Assembly (NCBI RefSeq): GCF_001668575.1
Contig: NZ_LZMD01000111.1
Coordinates: 62,001 to 126,000, forward strand
Source: Mycobacterium sp. 1164985.4
GTDB taxonomy: Bacteria > Actinomycetota > Actinomycetes > Mycobacteriales > Mycobacteriaceae
DNA length: 64,000 nt
Direction: 5' to 3'
Both the position numbers and the translations under genes were made by a program. Numbering within the stretch: the first letter of the stretch is position 1; each line of letters opens with the position of its first letter. This document shows, one piece after another, positions 48,951-56,947 of the stretch. A model generated the notes under the pieces. It was not told the DNA's origin. It ran no database searches and saw only the letters and a program-made list of their open reading frames with translations.

Positions 48951-50237
48951 CTAGTGCTCACCGAGGTAGAACCGGATGCCCTGGTCGTCGGCACACAGCG
49001 CTGACTTCCCGTAGGGCTGCTGTGACGGCTCGTCGATGACGGTGCCGCCCGCCTCGCGCACCCGCGCCACCGCGGCGTCGACGTCGGCGACGGTCCACAT
49101 CGGCACGGTCACCGCCTCGGAGTTGCCGCCGGCGACACCGGACATCGGGTGCGTCTCGCGCACCCCCCAGCCGTCGTCGATGCGCCCGGGCTCGAACGTC
49201 CAGAACAGCACCCTGCTGTAGAACGCCTTGAACGCCGCGGAGTCCGGCACCTGATAGGTGATGTACGAAAGTTCGCCCGGCCCAGTGCCGTTGAGCGCCG
49301 GGCGCGGCGTTCCGGGTGCCGGCCGGAACACCGCGAACGCCGTACCGGCGGCGTCAGTGGCGTCGAGCACGGTCCCGAAGTCGAACTCACCGATGGTGCC
49401 GACCGTGCCGCCGCCGTCGACGATCGAGCGCCGTGCGCCGTCGAGATCGGTTACCGCGTAGCAGCACAGCATGCCCTGTGGACTGTCGACGCTGAAGATG
49501 CCGATCCGCTGATCGGTGTTGGTCACCCGGTGGGTCGACGGGTCGTAGCGCCAACCGAGCACGTGACCGTAGAACGCCGCGGCCCGCTCGGCGTCGGGCA
49601 CCCACACCGAGACGTAGCCGACGTCGCCGTGCTGAATCGGGACGGCCGTGCCCGTCACCGGCCCGCTGAGCATCCAGCGGTGGCCGAACGGATCGATGAT
49701 CGCCGCGTTACGGGCCCCGTAGTTCTCGTACGGTTCGCGTTGTACCTGCGCGCCGTGCCGCCGGGCGCGATCCAGAGTCGCGTCGGTATCGCCGACGTTC
49801 AGCTGCAAGCTCACCGAAACCGACTGCGGTGACGGTGCTTTCAGGCCGATCTCGGGATACTCATCGGCGAGGTAGAACACCCCGTCGCCGACCGCCAACT
49901 CGGCATGGCCGATGCGGCCGTCGTCCATCTCGACGGGCTCGCCGACCACCGTCGCGCCGAACACGTCGCCGTACCAGGCGATGGCGCGGCGCGCATCGGC
50001 GACGGCCAGGTACGGCAGCGCAGCGGAGCGAGGCCGTGCGTCCGGCGTGATCGATGGGGTGTCGGACAGTTCGGCGAGTGCGGTGTCCGTGCCGCTCATG
50101 ACAACCTCCTGGGTTCGATTGGGCAGCGAAAGCGCCGACTCCAGCCGCGCGCGCAGGCGGGCGGCGAACGCCGGGTCGGGGGCGACCGGAAGCTCGTCGC
50201 CGCGCAGCACGTCCAGCGGATCGTGGCTGTTGTTCAC
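48951..50237 (-). CDS. Three-domain VOC (glyoxalase-like) protein
   Basis: A 428-residue protein with three VOC domains (about residues 70-185, 190-300 and 315-428). Each has a beta-alpha-beta-beta-beta unit and phrases such as LAVADARRAIAWYGDVFGA, VWVPDAERAAAFYGHVLGW and YQVPDSAAFKAFYSRVLFW. It may bind or cleave small molecules. The 46-residue N-terminal segment (NNSHDPLDVLRGDELPVAPD) is hydrophilic. Two in-frame starts each have a good ribosome site: GTG 50237 (GGAAGGGAGG upstream) and ATG 50098 (AGGAGG upstream). The GTG overlaps the sigma factor stop. Function unknown. Confidence 0.82.
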   Translation of the reverse strand: MNNSHDPLDVLRGDELPVAPDPAFAARLRARLESALSLPNRTQEVVMSGTDTALAELSDTPSITPDARPRSAALPYLAVADARRAIAWYGDVFGATVVGEPVEMDDGRIGHAELAVGDGVFYLADEYPEIGLKAPSPQSVSVSLQLNVGDTDATLDRARRHGAQVQREPYENYGARNAAIIDPFGHRWMLSGPVTGTAVPIQHGDVGYVSVWVPDAERAAAFYGHVLGWRYDPSTHRVTNTDQRIGIFSVDSPQGMLCCYAVTDLDGARRSIVDGGGTVGTIGEFDFGTVLDATDAAGTAFAVFRPAPGTPRPALNGTGPGELSYITYQVPDSAAFKAFYSRVLFWTFEPGRIDDGWGVRETHPMSGVAGGNSEAVTVPMWTVADVDAAVARVREAGGTVIDEPSQQPYGKSALCADDQGIRFYLGEH

Positions 50238-50758
50238 GGCTGCCTCCCTTCCGGTGCCGGGTAGTGAGCGCGAAACGCCCTGCGGGCCCGCACCAGCAGC
50301 GCCTCGGTGGCATGCACCGTGCGGCCGATCAGTTCGGCGCACTCGGGCACCGAGCAGTCGTCCATGTAGCGCAGCGCCAGGACCGTGCGGTGCTGTTCGG
50401 GCAGCTTGGCCAGCACGCTCTCGGCGACGATGCGGTCGAGCTCGACATCCCAGTCGTCCGTCGGCTCGACCGGTTCGGGCAGGTCGGCGACCGGGGTGCT
50501 GAACCGGTCGTGGCGGCGCCGGTAGTGGTCGGCCAGCTTGTGGCGCGCCACCCCGAGCAACCACGGCACGGTGATCGGCGGCGGAGCGGTCTTCCTGGCG
50601 GCATCCATCGCCGCCAGAAGGGTTTCCGACGTCAGGTCTTCGGCGGTTCCACGGTCACCACAGCGGCGGACGAAGTATCCGTACACCACCGGTAACGCTT
50701 CGTCGTACAGCGTCAGCAGTTGCCGTGGAGCGTCGGTGCCGTGCGGTTCGGCGCTCAC
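50234..50758 (-). CDS. ECF sigma factor (sigma-70 family)
   Basis: A 174-residue extracytoplasmic-function sigma factor. Region 2 holds LYDEALPVVYGYFVRRCGDRGTAEDLTSETLLAAM (in parts) and VPWLLGVARHKLADHYRRRH; region 4 holds LPEQHRTVLALRYMDDCSVPECAELIG then RTVHATEALLVRARRAF. There is no C-terminal SnoaL extension and no anti-sigma gene beside it. It is coupled by GTGA to the VOC gene, which might act as its sensor or target. Upstream 50759-50811 separates it from malic enzyme. Confidence 0.88.
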   Translation of the reverse strand: MSAEPHGTDAPRQLLTLYDEALPVVYGYFVRRCGDRGTAEDLTSETLLAAMDAARKTAPPPITVPWLLGVARHKLADHYRRRHDRFSTPVADLPEPVEPTDDWDVELDRIVAESVLAKLPEQHRTVLALRYMDDCSVPECAELIGRTVHATEALLVRARRAFRAHYPAPEGRQP

Positions 50759-50811
50759 ACCCTTATCGTCGCCATTGCGCGCCGAACTCCGACGGTCTTG
50801 CCGAAACTTTT

Positions 50812-52467
50812 TCAGTCCCGGTATTCGGGCGTCCACCGGACGTCCGCGATCCGCTGGGCCAGCTCCGCGGAGTTGCGCGCGGGAGCGACGCCGTCGGCGA
50901 CGGCTTGTTCGGCGACGGCCTGGGCAATCCGCACCGCCACTTGCGGGACGTCCGACCACGCGGGCAGTAGAGGTGCTGAAGGATCGCCGAGGGCGGGGGA
51001 GGACTCGCCGAGCGCGGCCGCCGCTGCGCGCATCATCTCGTCGGTCACCCGGGTCGCCTGTGCGGCGGTGACGGCTAGCCCCATCGCGGGGAAGATGTAC
51101 GCGTTGTTGCATTGCGCGATGGGCCGCTCGACGCCGTCGCGCTGCAACGGCGCGAACGGAGAACCTGTCGCCACCAATGCGCGTCCGTCGGTCCAGGCGT
51201 CGAGCTCGGCCGGGTGAGCCTCCGCGCGGCTGGTCGGGTTCGACAACGGGAAGATGATCGGATGGTCGACCTTGGCGGCCATCTCGCGCACGATGTCCTC
51301 GGTGAACGCCCCTGTGGCGGTGGACAATCCGAGGAGTACACCGGCGTCGACGTGAGAGATGACCTCGGCCAGCTGGGCGGGTCCGGACAATCCCCAGCCC
51401 GCGACCCGATCGGCCGGTTGCGCGAACATGCGCTGACCAGCCGACAGATCCGTGCGATCGTCGGTGAGCAGTCCGTTGATGTCGACCACCCAGATCCGCT
51501 CGTACGCCTGGTGCGCGGACAGGCCCTCGGTGACCATCTGACGGTGCACCATCCCGAGGACCCCGATGCCGGCCGAGCCGGCGCCCAGCATCACCACCTC
51601 CTGCTCCGACAGCGGGCGTCCCGCCACCTTGGCCGCGCCGTGCAGCGCGCCCAGCGTCACCGCGGCGGTGCCCTGGATGTCGTCGTTGAAAGTCAGCACC
51701 TGATCGCGATAGCGCTGCAGGATCGGCAGTGCATGCGCGGTGGCGAAATCCTCCCACTGCAGAAGCACATCGGGCAGCTCATCACGCACCGTGGCGACGA
51801 AATCGTCTATGAAGGAATAGTATTCGTCGTCGCTTATCCGGCGGTGACGCCAGCCGAGGTACTGCGGGTCCTCGAGCAGCTCGACGTTGTCGGTGCCCAC
51901 GTCGAGCACGATCGGCAGTGTGCGGGCCGGGTCGATGCCGCCGATGAGGGTGTACAGAGAAAGCTTGCCGATCGGGATGCCCATGCCGCCGATGCCTTGA
52001 TCGCCGAGCCCCAGGATGCGCTGTCCGTCGGTGACGACGATGACGTCGACCTCCCGGCGCGGACGGTTGCGCAGCACCTCGCGCAGATATTCGCGGTCGG
52101 GATAGGAGACGAACAACCCCCGCGGACGTTGGTAGATCTCGCTGAAGCGTTGGCACGCCTCGCCGACAGTTGGCGTGTAGACGATCGGCATGGTTTCGGC
52201 GATGTGGTCGCGCAACAGCCGATAGAACAACGTCTCGTTGCGGTCCTGCAGGTTTCGTAGGTAGATGTGCTTGTCGAGCGGCTCGCGACGCCTGCTGAAC
52301 TCTCGCCACGAATGTTCGGTCTGCTGCTCGAGAGTCTTCTCAGCGGTGGGAAGCAGCCCCAGTAAACCGAATTCGCGGCGCTCGTGGTGGGTGAAGGCGG
52401 TACCCTTCGTCCACAGCGAGTCGAACAACAGGTCGTGACCCGTCTTGTCCAAGCGATCGTCGGCCAT
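50812..52467 (-). CDS. mez: NAD-dependent malic enzyme
   Basis: A 551-residue malate dehydrogenase (oxaloacetate-decarboxylating) producing pyruvate and NADH, Rv2332-like. Signature motifs: PIVYTPTVGEACQRFSEIY, VVTDGQRILGLGDQGIGGMG with the following GKLSLYTLIGG (catalytic Lys region), FNDDIQGTAAVTLGALHGA, the NAD motif LGAGSAGIGVLG, and FPLSNPTSRAEA. Full length for the family. Located downstream of mftR on the same strand with a 58-base gap, so it may be partly read through from the mftR promoter. Confidence 0.96.
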   Translation of the reverse strand: MADDRLDKTGHDLLFDSLWTKGTAFTHHERREFGLLGLLPTAEKTLEQQTEHSWREFSRRREPLDKHIYLRNLQDRNETLFYRLLRDHIAETMPIVYTPTVGEACQRFSEIYQRPRGLFVSYPDREYLREVLRNRPRREVDVIVVTDGQRILGLGDQGIGGMGIPIGKLSLYTLIGGIDPARTLPIVLDVGTDNVELLEDPQYLGWRHRRISDDEYYSFIDDFVATVRDELPDVLLQWEDFATAHALPILQRYRDQVLTFNDDIQGTAAVTLGALHGAAKVAGRPLSEQEVVMLGAGSAGIGVLGMVHRQMVTEGLSAHQAYERIWVVDINGLLTDDRTDLSAGQRMFAQPADRVAGWGLSGPAQLAEVISHVDAGVLLGLSTATGAFTEDIVREMAAKVDHPIIFPLSNPTSRAEAHPAELDAWTDGRALVATGSPFAPLQRDGVERPIAQCNNAYIFPAMGLAVTAAQATRVTDEMMRAAAAALGESSPALGDPSAPLLPAWSDVPQVAVRIAQAVAEQAVADGVAPARNSAELAQRIADVRWTPEYRD

Positions 52468-52525
52468 CGGTGTCCTTTCCGCGACGGCCCCAAGCTATCG
52501 CGGTGACCGAATACGCCGCGGTGAT

Positions 52526-53125
52526 TCAGCGATCGAGGACCCACAGGCCGTCGGCGACGGTGTCGAATGCCGCGCCGAGCGCCACTGACAATGGCTCCGC
52601 CTCGTCGGCCAGCCAGTGTTCGTAGGCGGAGAGGGCCACGCCGAGCATCGTCCACGCCACCGTCTGCGGGACGAGGTCGCCGGCGGTGGCGTCGAGGCGC
52701 TTGGCGACGAAGTCGGCGACCACGCCGCGCCAGCCGGCGTACATGGTCATCGAATAGGCCTGTAACGCGGCCGTCTCGAGGATGACGCGCATGCGCATGC
52801 GGTGCCGCGCGGTCTCCGCCTCATCGAAGCTGTTGAAGGCCAGCAACGCCTTGCGCAACGCCTCACCGATCGGCACCTCTGGGTCGAGATCGGCGAGCAG
52901 ATCCCGCATGTGGGCCAGATGCGCGTCGAAGTCCCCCCAGGGCAGCGCGTTCTTCGACGGGTAGTAGCGGAACAGCGTGCGCCGGGCGATCCCTGCGGCC
53001 TCGGCGATGTCATCGACGCTGACGTCGTCGAAACCGCGCGCGGCGAACAGATCGATCGCCACATTGCTGATGTGGTCCCACGTCGTCGAGCGCCGGCGGC
53101 CCGCCCGGTGCTGGTCCGGCCCCAT
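52526..53125 (-). CDS. mftR: Mycofactocin system TetR-type repressor
   Basis: A 199-residue TetR regulator. The helix-turn-helix is TTWDHISNVAIDLFAARGFDD then SVDDIAEAAGIARRTLFRYYPSKN; the ligand domain is helical with QAYSMTMYAGWRGVVADFVAKRL. MftR represses the mft operon and is released by long acyl-CoAs in studied mycobacteria. Start at ATG 53125, preceded by GGGGAC. It diverges from mftA across a 95-base control region. The usual place of mftR immediately upstream of mftA is kept. Confidence 0.9.
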   Translation of the reverse strand: MGPDQHRAGRRRSTTWDHISNVAIDLFAARGFDDVSVDDIAEAAGIARRTLFRYYPSKNALPWGDFDAHLAHMRDLLADLDPEVPIGEALRKALLAFNSFDEAETARHRMRMRVILETAALQAYSMTMYAGWRGVVADFVAKRLDATAGDLVPQTVAWTMLGVALSAYEHWLADEAEPLSVALGAAFDTVADGLWVLDR

Positions 53126-53220
53126 GTGGGGGTCCCCTTTCCATTTAGGCACTCGATGCCATATTATTGCGACCTCGATCACAGTTGTCGAGAACCGGTG
53201 ATATTGAAAGGCGGAGCGAG
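53126..53220. promoter_or_regulatory. mftR-mftA intergenic control region
   Basis: An inverted repeat CTCGA (53174-53178) / TCGAG (53188-53192) with a 9-base centre lies midway between the two start codons and is a candidate MftR operator. On the reverse strand TAATAT resembles a -10 for mftR; on the forward strand GATATT near 53201 could serve mftA. GGAGCGAG directly before the mftA ATG is its ribosome site. The operator call is tentative. Confidence 0.4.
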
Positions 53221-53313
53221 ATGGAACCGAAGCAGCAGGTGGAGAACGACGAGCTGGTTACCGAGACGCTCGTCGAAGAGGTGTCGATCGACGGGATGTG
53301 CGGGGTCTACTGA
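53221..53313 (+). CDS. mftA: Mycofactocin precursor peptide
   Basis: A 30-residue ribosomally made precursor: [20 protein letters not shown], then [10 protein letters not shown]. The C-terminal IDGMCGVY is the hallmark of MftA; the terminal Val-Tyr is decarboxylated and cyclised by MftC to give the redox cofactor core. The N-terminal acidic leader is bound by MftB. It has an excellent GGAGCGAG ribosome site. It is too short for most gene finders but is unmistakable beside mftB and mftC. mftB starts two bases after its stop. Confidence 0.97.
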
Positions 53314-53315
53314 TC

Positions 53316-53615
53316 GTGACCTCGTCGTCGGCGGCGTCTGAGCAAGGCACCGCATTCGACCCGGAAGTCGGCTGGCGGCTGCACCACCAGGTGGCGGTGC
53401 GGCCGGAGCCGTTCGGGGCGCTGCTCTACCACTTCGGGACACGCAAGCTGTCGTTCCTGAAGAACCGGACGATCGTCGACGTCGTCAACATGCTTTCCGA
53501 ACATCCCGACGTACGATCAGCTTGCCGTGCCGCCGGTATCGACGACACCCAGCAGGCCCCGTACCTGCAAGCGCTCGGCGTGCTTGCTCGATCGAAAATG
53601 CTGGTGCCGCAATGA
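53316..53615 (+). CDS. mftB: Mycofactocin biosynthesis chaperone
   Basis: A 99-residue RiPP-recognition (RRE/PqqD-like) protein that binds the MftA leader and delivers it to MftC. It shows FDPEVGWRLHHQVAVRPEPF, GALLYHFGTRKLSFLKNR and the terminal VLARSKMLVPQ, as in known MftB. GTG at 53316 lies two bases after mftA, without a strong ribosome site, so translation is probably coupled to mftA. It overlaps mftC by ATGA. Confidence 0.94.
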   Translation: MTSSSAASEQGTAFDPEVGWRLHHQVAVRPEPFGALLYHFGTRKLSFLKNRTIVDVVNMLSEHPDVRSACRAAGIDDTQQAPYLQALGVLARSKMLVPQ

Positions 53616-54877
53616 CATCAACGGAAACCGTACGTGTGCCGAAGCTGGTCGAGCAGTTCGAGCACGGCCTCGACGCCCCGATCTGCCTGACCTGGGAGCT
53701 GACGTACGCCTGCAACCTGGCGTGCGTGCATTGCCTGTCGTCGTCGGGTAAGCGTGACCCGCGTGAGCTGACCACGCAACAGTGCAAGGACATCATCGAT
53801 GAGCTCGAGCGCATGCAGGTCTTCTACGTCAACATCGGCGGCGGCGAGCCGACCGTGCGCTCGGACTTCTGGGAGCTCGTCGACTACGCCACCGCACACC
53901 ACGTCGGCGTGAAGTTCTCCACCAACGGCGTGCGCATCACGCCGGAGGTGGCGGCGCGGTTGGCGGCCAGCGACTACGTCGACGTGCAGATCTCACTCGA
54001 CGGTGCGACCGCGGAGATCAACGACGCCGTGCGCGGCGCAGGCTCGTTCGCGATGGCGACCCGGGCGCTGCAGAACCTCGCCGACGCGGGCTTCAAGGAT
54101 GCCAAAATCTCGGTGGTGGTCACCCGCCACAATGTCGACCAGCTCGATGAATTCGCCGCCCTGGCAGACCGATACGGCGCGACGCTACGCATCACCCGGC
54201 TACGGCCGTCGGGCCGCGGCGCCGACGTGTGGGACGATCTGCACCCCACCGCCGACCAACAGGTCCAGCTCTACAACTGGCTGGTGGCCAGGGGTGAGCG
54301 GGTGCTCACCGGTGACTCGTTCTTCCACCTCGCCGGGTTGGGTGAGCCGGGCGCGCTCGCCGGCTTGAATCTGTGCGGGGCCGGCCGCGTCGTCTGCCTC
54401 ATCGACCCAGTCGGTGATGTCTACGCCTGCCCGTTCGCCATCCACGACCGCTTCCACGCCGGAAACATTCTGTCCGACGGCGGTTTTCAGAATGTCTGGA
54501 AGAACGCGCCGCTCTTCCGCGAGCTGCGTGAACCGCAGTCGGCCGGGGCGTGCAGCAGCTGCGATCACTACGACAGCTGCCGCGGCGGGTGCATGGCCGC
54601 CAAGTTCTTCACCGGGCTGCCGATGGACGGCCCGGACCCCGAATGCGTCGAGGGCTACGGCGCACCCGCCCTGGCCCGTGAGCGGGTCAAGCCCAAGTCC
54701 AGTGTCGACCATTCGCGGTCCGGTCCGGTGATGCTCAAGCTGCTGACGACGCCTCCCCGAGCCAATGTCGGCGCCGGCGCGCCTCCCCGAGCCAATGTCG
54801 GCGCCGGCGCGCCTCCCCGGTCCGATGTCGGCGCCGGCGCGCCTCCGAAACGCCTCTGCAACGAAAGCCCGGTGTGA
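53612..54877 (+). CDS. mftC: Mycofactocin radical SAM maturase
   Basis: A 421-residue radical-SAM enzyme that decarboxylates the C-terminal Tyr of MftA and links it to Val. The SAM cluster motif is CNLACVHC (Cys34, 38, 41); GGGEPTVR follows. C-terminal SPASM cysteines for auxiliary clusters are in LCGAGRVVCLIDP, DVYACPF, GACSSCDHYDSCRGGCM and DPECVEGY. A normal MftC is about 390 residues; here the tail is longer because of three 10-residue repeats (PPRANVGAGA twice, PPRSDVGAGA) before the end PPKRLCNESPV. Start ATG overlaps the mftB stop. Confidence 0.97.
   Translation: MTSTETVRVPKLVEQFEHGLDAPICLTWELTYACNLACVHCLSSSGKRDPRELTTQQCKDIIDELERMQVFYVNIGGGEPTVRSDFWELVDYATAHHVGVKFSTNGVRITPEVAARLAASDYVDVQISLDGATAEINDAVRGAGSFAMATRALQNLADAGFKDAKISVVVTRHNVDQLDEFAALADRYGATLRITRLRPSGRGADVWDDLHPTADQQVQLYNWLVARGERVLTGDSFFHLAGLGEPGALAGLNLCGAGRVVCLIDPVGDVYACPFAIHDRFHAGNILSDGGFQNVWKNAPLFRELREPQSAGACSSCDHYDSCRGGCMAAKFFTGLPMDGPDPECVEGYGAPALARERVKPKSSVDHSRSGPVMLKLLTTPPRANVGAGAPPRANVGAGAPPRSDVGAGAPPKRLCNESPV
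54751..54840 (+). repeat. 30-bp coding tandem repeat near the 3' end of mftC
   Basis: Three in-frame 30-base units (54751-54780, 54781-54810, 54811-54840). The first two are identical and the third differs at three bases. Each encodes PPR(A/S)(N/D)VGAGA. The unit contains GGCGCCGGCGC, itself nearly palindromic. The repeats sit after the SPASM domain and before the final 11 residues. Confidence 0.92.
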
Positions 54878-54879
54878 TC

Positions 54880-56070
54880 ATGGCCGCCACGTGGTTCGAA
54901 ACCGTCGCCGCCGCCCAAGAGCGGGCCAAGCGCCGACTTCCCAAGCCGGTGTACTCGGCGCTCATCGCCGCGAGCGAGAAGGGCGTCACGGTCTCCGACA
55001 ACGTTGACGCGTTCGCCGAGTTGGGCTTCGCACCGCACGTGGTCGGAGCGACGGAGAAGCGCGATCTCGCCACCACCGTCATGGGGCAAGAGATGTCGCT
55101 ACCCGTTTTGATCTCGCCGACGGGTGTGCAGGCCGTCCACCCGGACGGCGAGGTCGCGGTCGCGCGTGCGGCGGCCGCGCGCGGTACGGCCATGGGACTG
55201 TCGTCGTTTGCGAGCAAGCCGATCGAGGAGGTGATCGCGGCCAATCCGAAACTGTTCTTCCAGGTGTACTGGCTGGGCGGTCGGGACGCGATCGCGGCCC
55301 GCGTCGAGCGGGCCCGCCAGGCGGGCGCGGTCGGCCTGATCGTCACCACGGACTGGAGCTTCTCCCACGGCCGCGATTGGGGCAGCCCGAAGATCCCCGA
55401 GCAGATGGACTTGCGCACCACCTTGCGCATGCTCCCCACCGGTCTGACGCGGCCGAGCTGGATGTGGCAGTGGGGTAAGACCCTGCGGCCGCCGAACCTG
55501 CGGGTGCCCAATCAGGCGGCGCGTGGCGAGGACGGTCCGCCGTTCTTCGCCGCCTACGGCGAGTGGATGGGTACTCCTCCGCCGACCTGGGAGGACATCG
55601 CCTGGCTGCGCGAGCTGTGGGGCGGTCCGTTCATGCTCAAGGGCGTGATGCGCGTCGACGACGCCAAACGTGCTGTGGATGCGGGCGTTTCGGCGATTTC
55701 AGTGTCTAATCACGGCGGCAACAACCTGGACGGCACGCCCGCCTCGATCCGCGCCCTGCGCCCGATCGTCGAGGCGGTCGGCGACGACATCGAGGTGGTG
55801 CTCGACGGCGGCATCCGCCGGGGTAGCGACGTGGTCAAGGCCGTCGCGCTCGGCGCCCGCGCGGTGATGATCGGCCGGGCCTACCTGTGGGGCCTCGCGG
55901 CCAACGGGCAGGCCGGTGTCGAGAACGTGCTCGACGTTCTGCGCGGGGGCATCGATTCTGCATTGATGGGTCTGGGCCGAGCGTCCGTACATGATCTTGT
56001 GCCCGACGACGTGCTGGTCCCACCCGGGTTCATCCGCACACTCGGCGTGCCCGGAGGCTCGACCTCCTGA
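54880..56070 (+). CDS. mftD: Mycofactocin system FMN-dependent dehydrogenase
   Basis: A 396-residue member of the alpha-hydroxy-acid oxidase family (FMN TIM barrel). Motifs: FETVAAAQERAKRRLPKPVY, VLISPTGVQAVHPDGEVAVARAAA, FQVYWLGGRDAI, SNHGGNNLDGTP (catalytic His/FMN region), LDGGIRRGSDVVKAVALG and IGRAYLWGLAANGQAG. MftD oxidises the amino group of the cyclised intermediate to the alpha-keto amide of premycofactocin. ATG at 54880 is used; a GTG at 54874 overlaps the mftC stop and would add two residues. A 133-base gap follows before mftE. Confidence 0.96.
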   Translation: MAATWFETVAAAQERAKRRLPKPVYSALIAASEKGVTVSDNVDAFAELGFAPHVVGATEKRDLATTVMGQEMSLPVLISPTGVQAVHPDGEVAVARAAAARGTAMGLSSFASKPIEEVIAANPKLFFQVYWLGGRDAIAARVERARQAGAVGLIVTTDWSFSHGRDWGSPKIPEQMDLRTTLRMLPTGLTRPSWMWQWGKTLRPPNLRVPNQAARGEDGPPFFAAYGEWMGTPPPTWEDIAWLRELWGGPFMLKGVMRVDDAKRAVDAGVSAISVSNHGGNNLDGTPASIRALRPIVEAVGDDIEVVLDGGIRRGSDVVKAVALGARAVMIGRAYLWGLAANGQAGVENVLDVLRGGIDSALMGLGRASVHDLVPDDVLVPPGFIRTLGVPGGSTS

Positions 56071-56203
56071 CGGCCGACCCCGGCGTCCGGGAACGTGCTG
56101 GTACAGGCGGGGCGCAGGGGACAGGGGGGACGACACCGGCGCCGGTGGCGGAGAAATCGGTGAATCAATTGCTGTGCTTGCTTCAACAATTGGCGCACGA
56201 CAG

Positions 56204-56947
56204 GTGAATTCGGCCTACCATCGGCGAGTGCCATCTGTCAGCGAGCTCGCGAATGCGACGTCGAAGCAGCTGCAGAGCACCACGTCAGCACTCCTCGTCC
56301 CGGTCGGCTCTACCGAGCAGCACGGCCCCCATCTTCCGCTGGACACCGACACACGGATCGCGACCGCCGTCTGCAGGGCGGTTGCTGACCGGCTGGCCGA
56401 CCGCGACGAAGCGAACTGGTTGGTCGCGCCGGCCATCGGCTACGGCGCCAGCGGCGAGCATGAGGAGTTCAGCGGCACCGTCTCGATCGGGACGTCCGCG
56501 CTGCGGCTGTTGCTGGTGGAGTTCGGCAGGTCGGCATCGCGATGGGCGTCCCGGCTGGTCTTCGTCAACGGCCACGGCGGCAACGTCGAGGCGCTCGCCG
56601 CCGCGACCGCTTTGCTGCGCTACGAGGGCCGGGACGCGGGGTGGTGCTCGTGCACGGTCGCGGGTGCGGACGCGCACGCCGGCCATACCGAAACGTCTGT
56701 ATTGCTACATATTTCGCCCCAGGACGTCCGCCTCGGCGAGCGGGTGCCCGGCAACGTCGCGCCCCTGCGCGAGCTGATTGGAGAGCTGCGCCGGGGTGGT
56801 GTCGCCGCCGTGAGCGAGGTCGGGGTGCTCGGCGATCCCACGACGGCCACCGTGGAGGACGGCGCGCGGATTTTTCCCGATATGGTCGAGACATGCCTTA
56901 GGCGGATCACGCGCTGGGCTCCGGACCGCGACGGGATGCTGACATGA
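56204..56947 (+). CDS. mftE: Mycofactocin precursor peptide peptidase
   Basis: A 247-residue creatininase-family metallopeptidase that cuts the modified C-terminal dipeptide from MftA. Metal-site motifs: VGSTEQHGPHLPLDTDTRI, FVNGHGGNVEAL, DAHAGHTETSVLLH and the C-terminal AVSEVGVLGDPTTAT. The GTG at 56204 gives the start VNSAYHRRVP, matching the N-terminus of known homologues; a GTG at 56228 is possible. The ribosome site is weak. It overlaps mftF by ATGA. Confidence 0.94.
   Translation: MNSAYHRRVPSVSELANATSKQLQSTTSALLVPVGSTEQHGPHLPLDTDTRIATAVCRAVADRLADRDEANWLVAPAIGYGASGEHEEFSGTVSIGTSALRLLLVEFGRSASRWASRLVFVNGHGGNVEALAAATALLRYEGRDAGWCSCTVAGADAHAGHTETSVLLHISPQDVRLGERVPGNVAPLRELIGELRRGGVAAVSEVGVLGDPTTATVEDGARIFPDMVETCLRRITRWAPDRDGMLT

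Noticed and set aside
56216..56230. Leaderless promoter TACCAT before GTG 56228 as the mftE start
   Set aside because: These bases encode Tyr-His in VNSAYHRRVP, the N-terminus expected of MftE homologues, so the GTG at 56204 is preferred.
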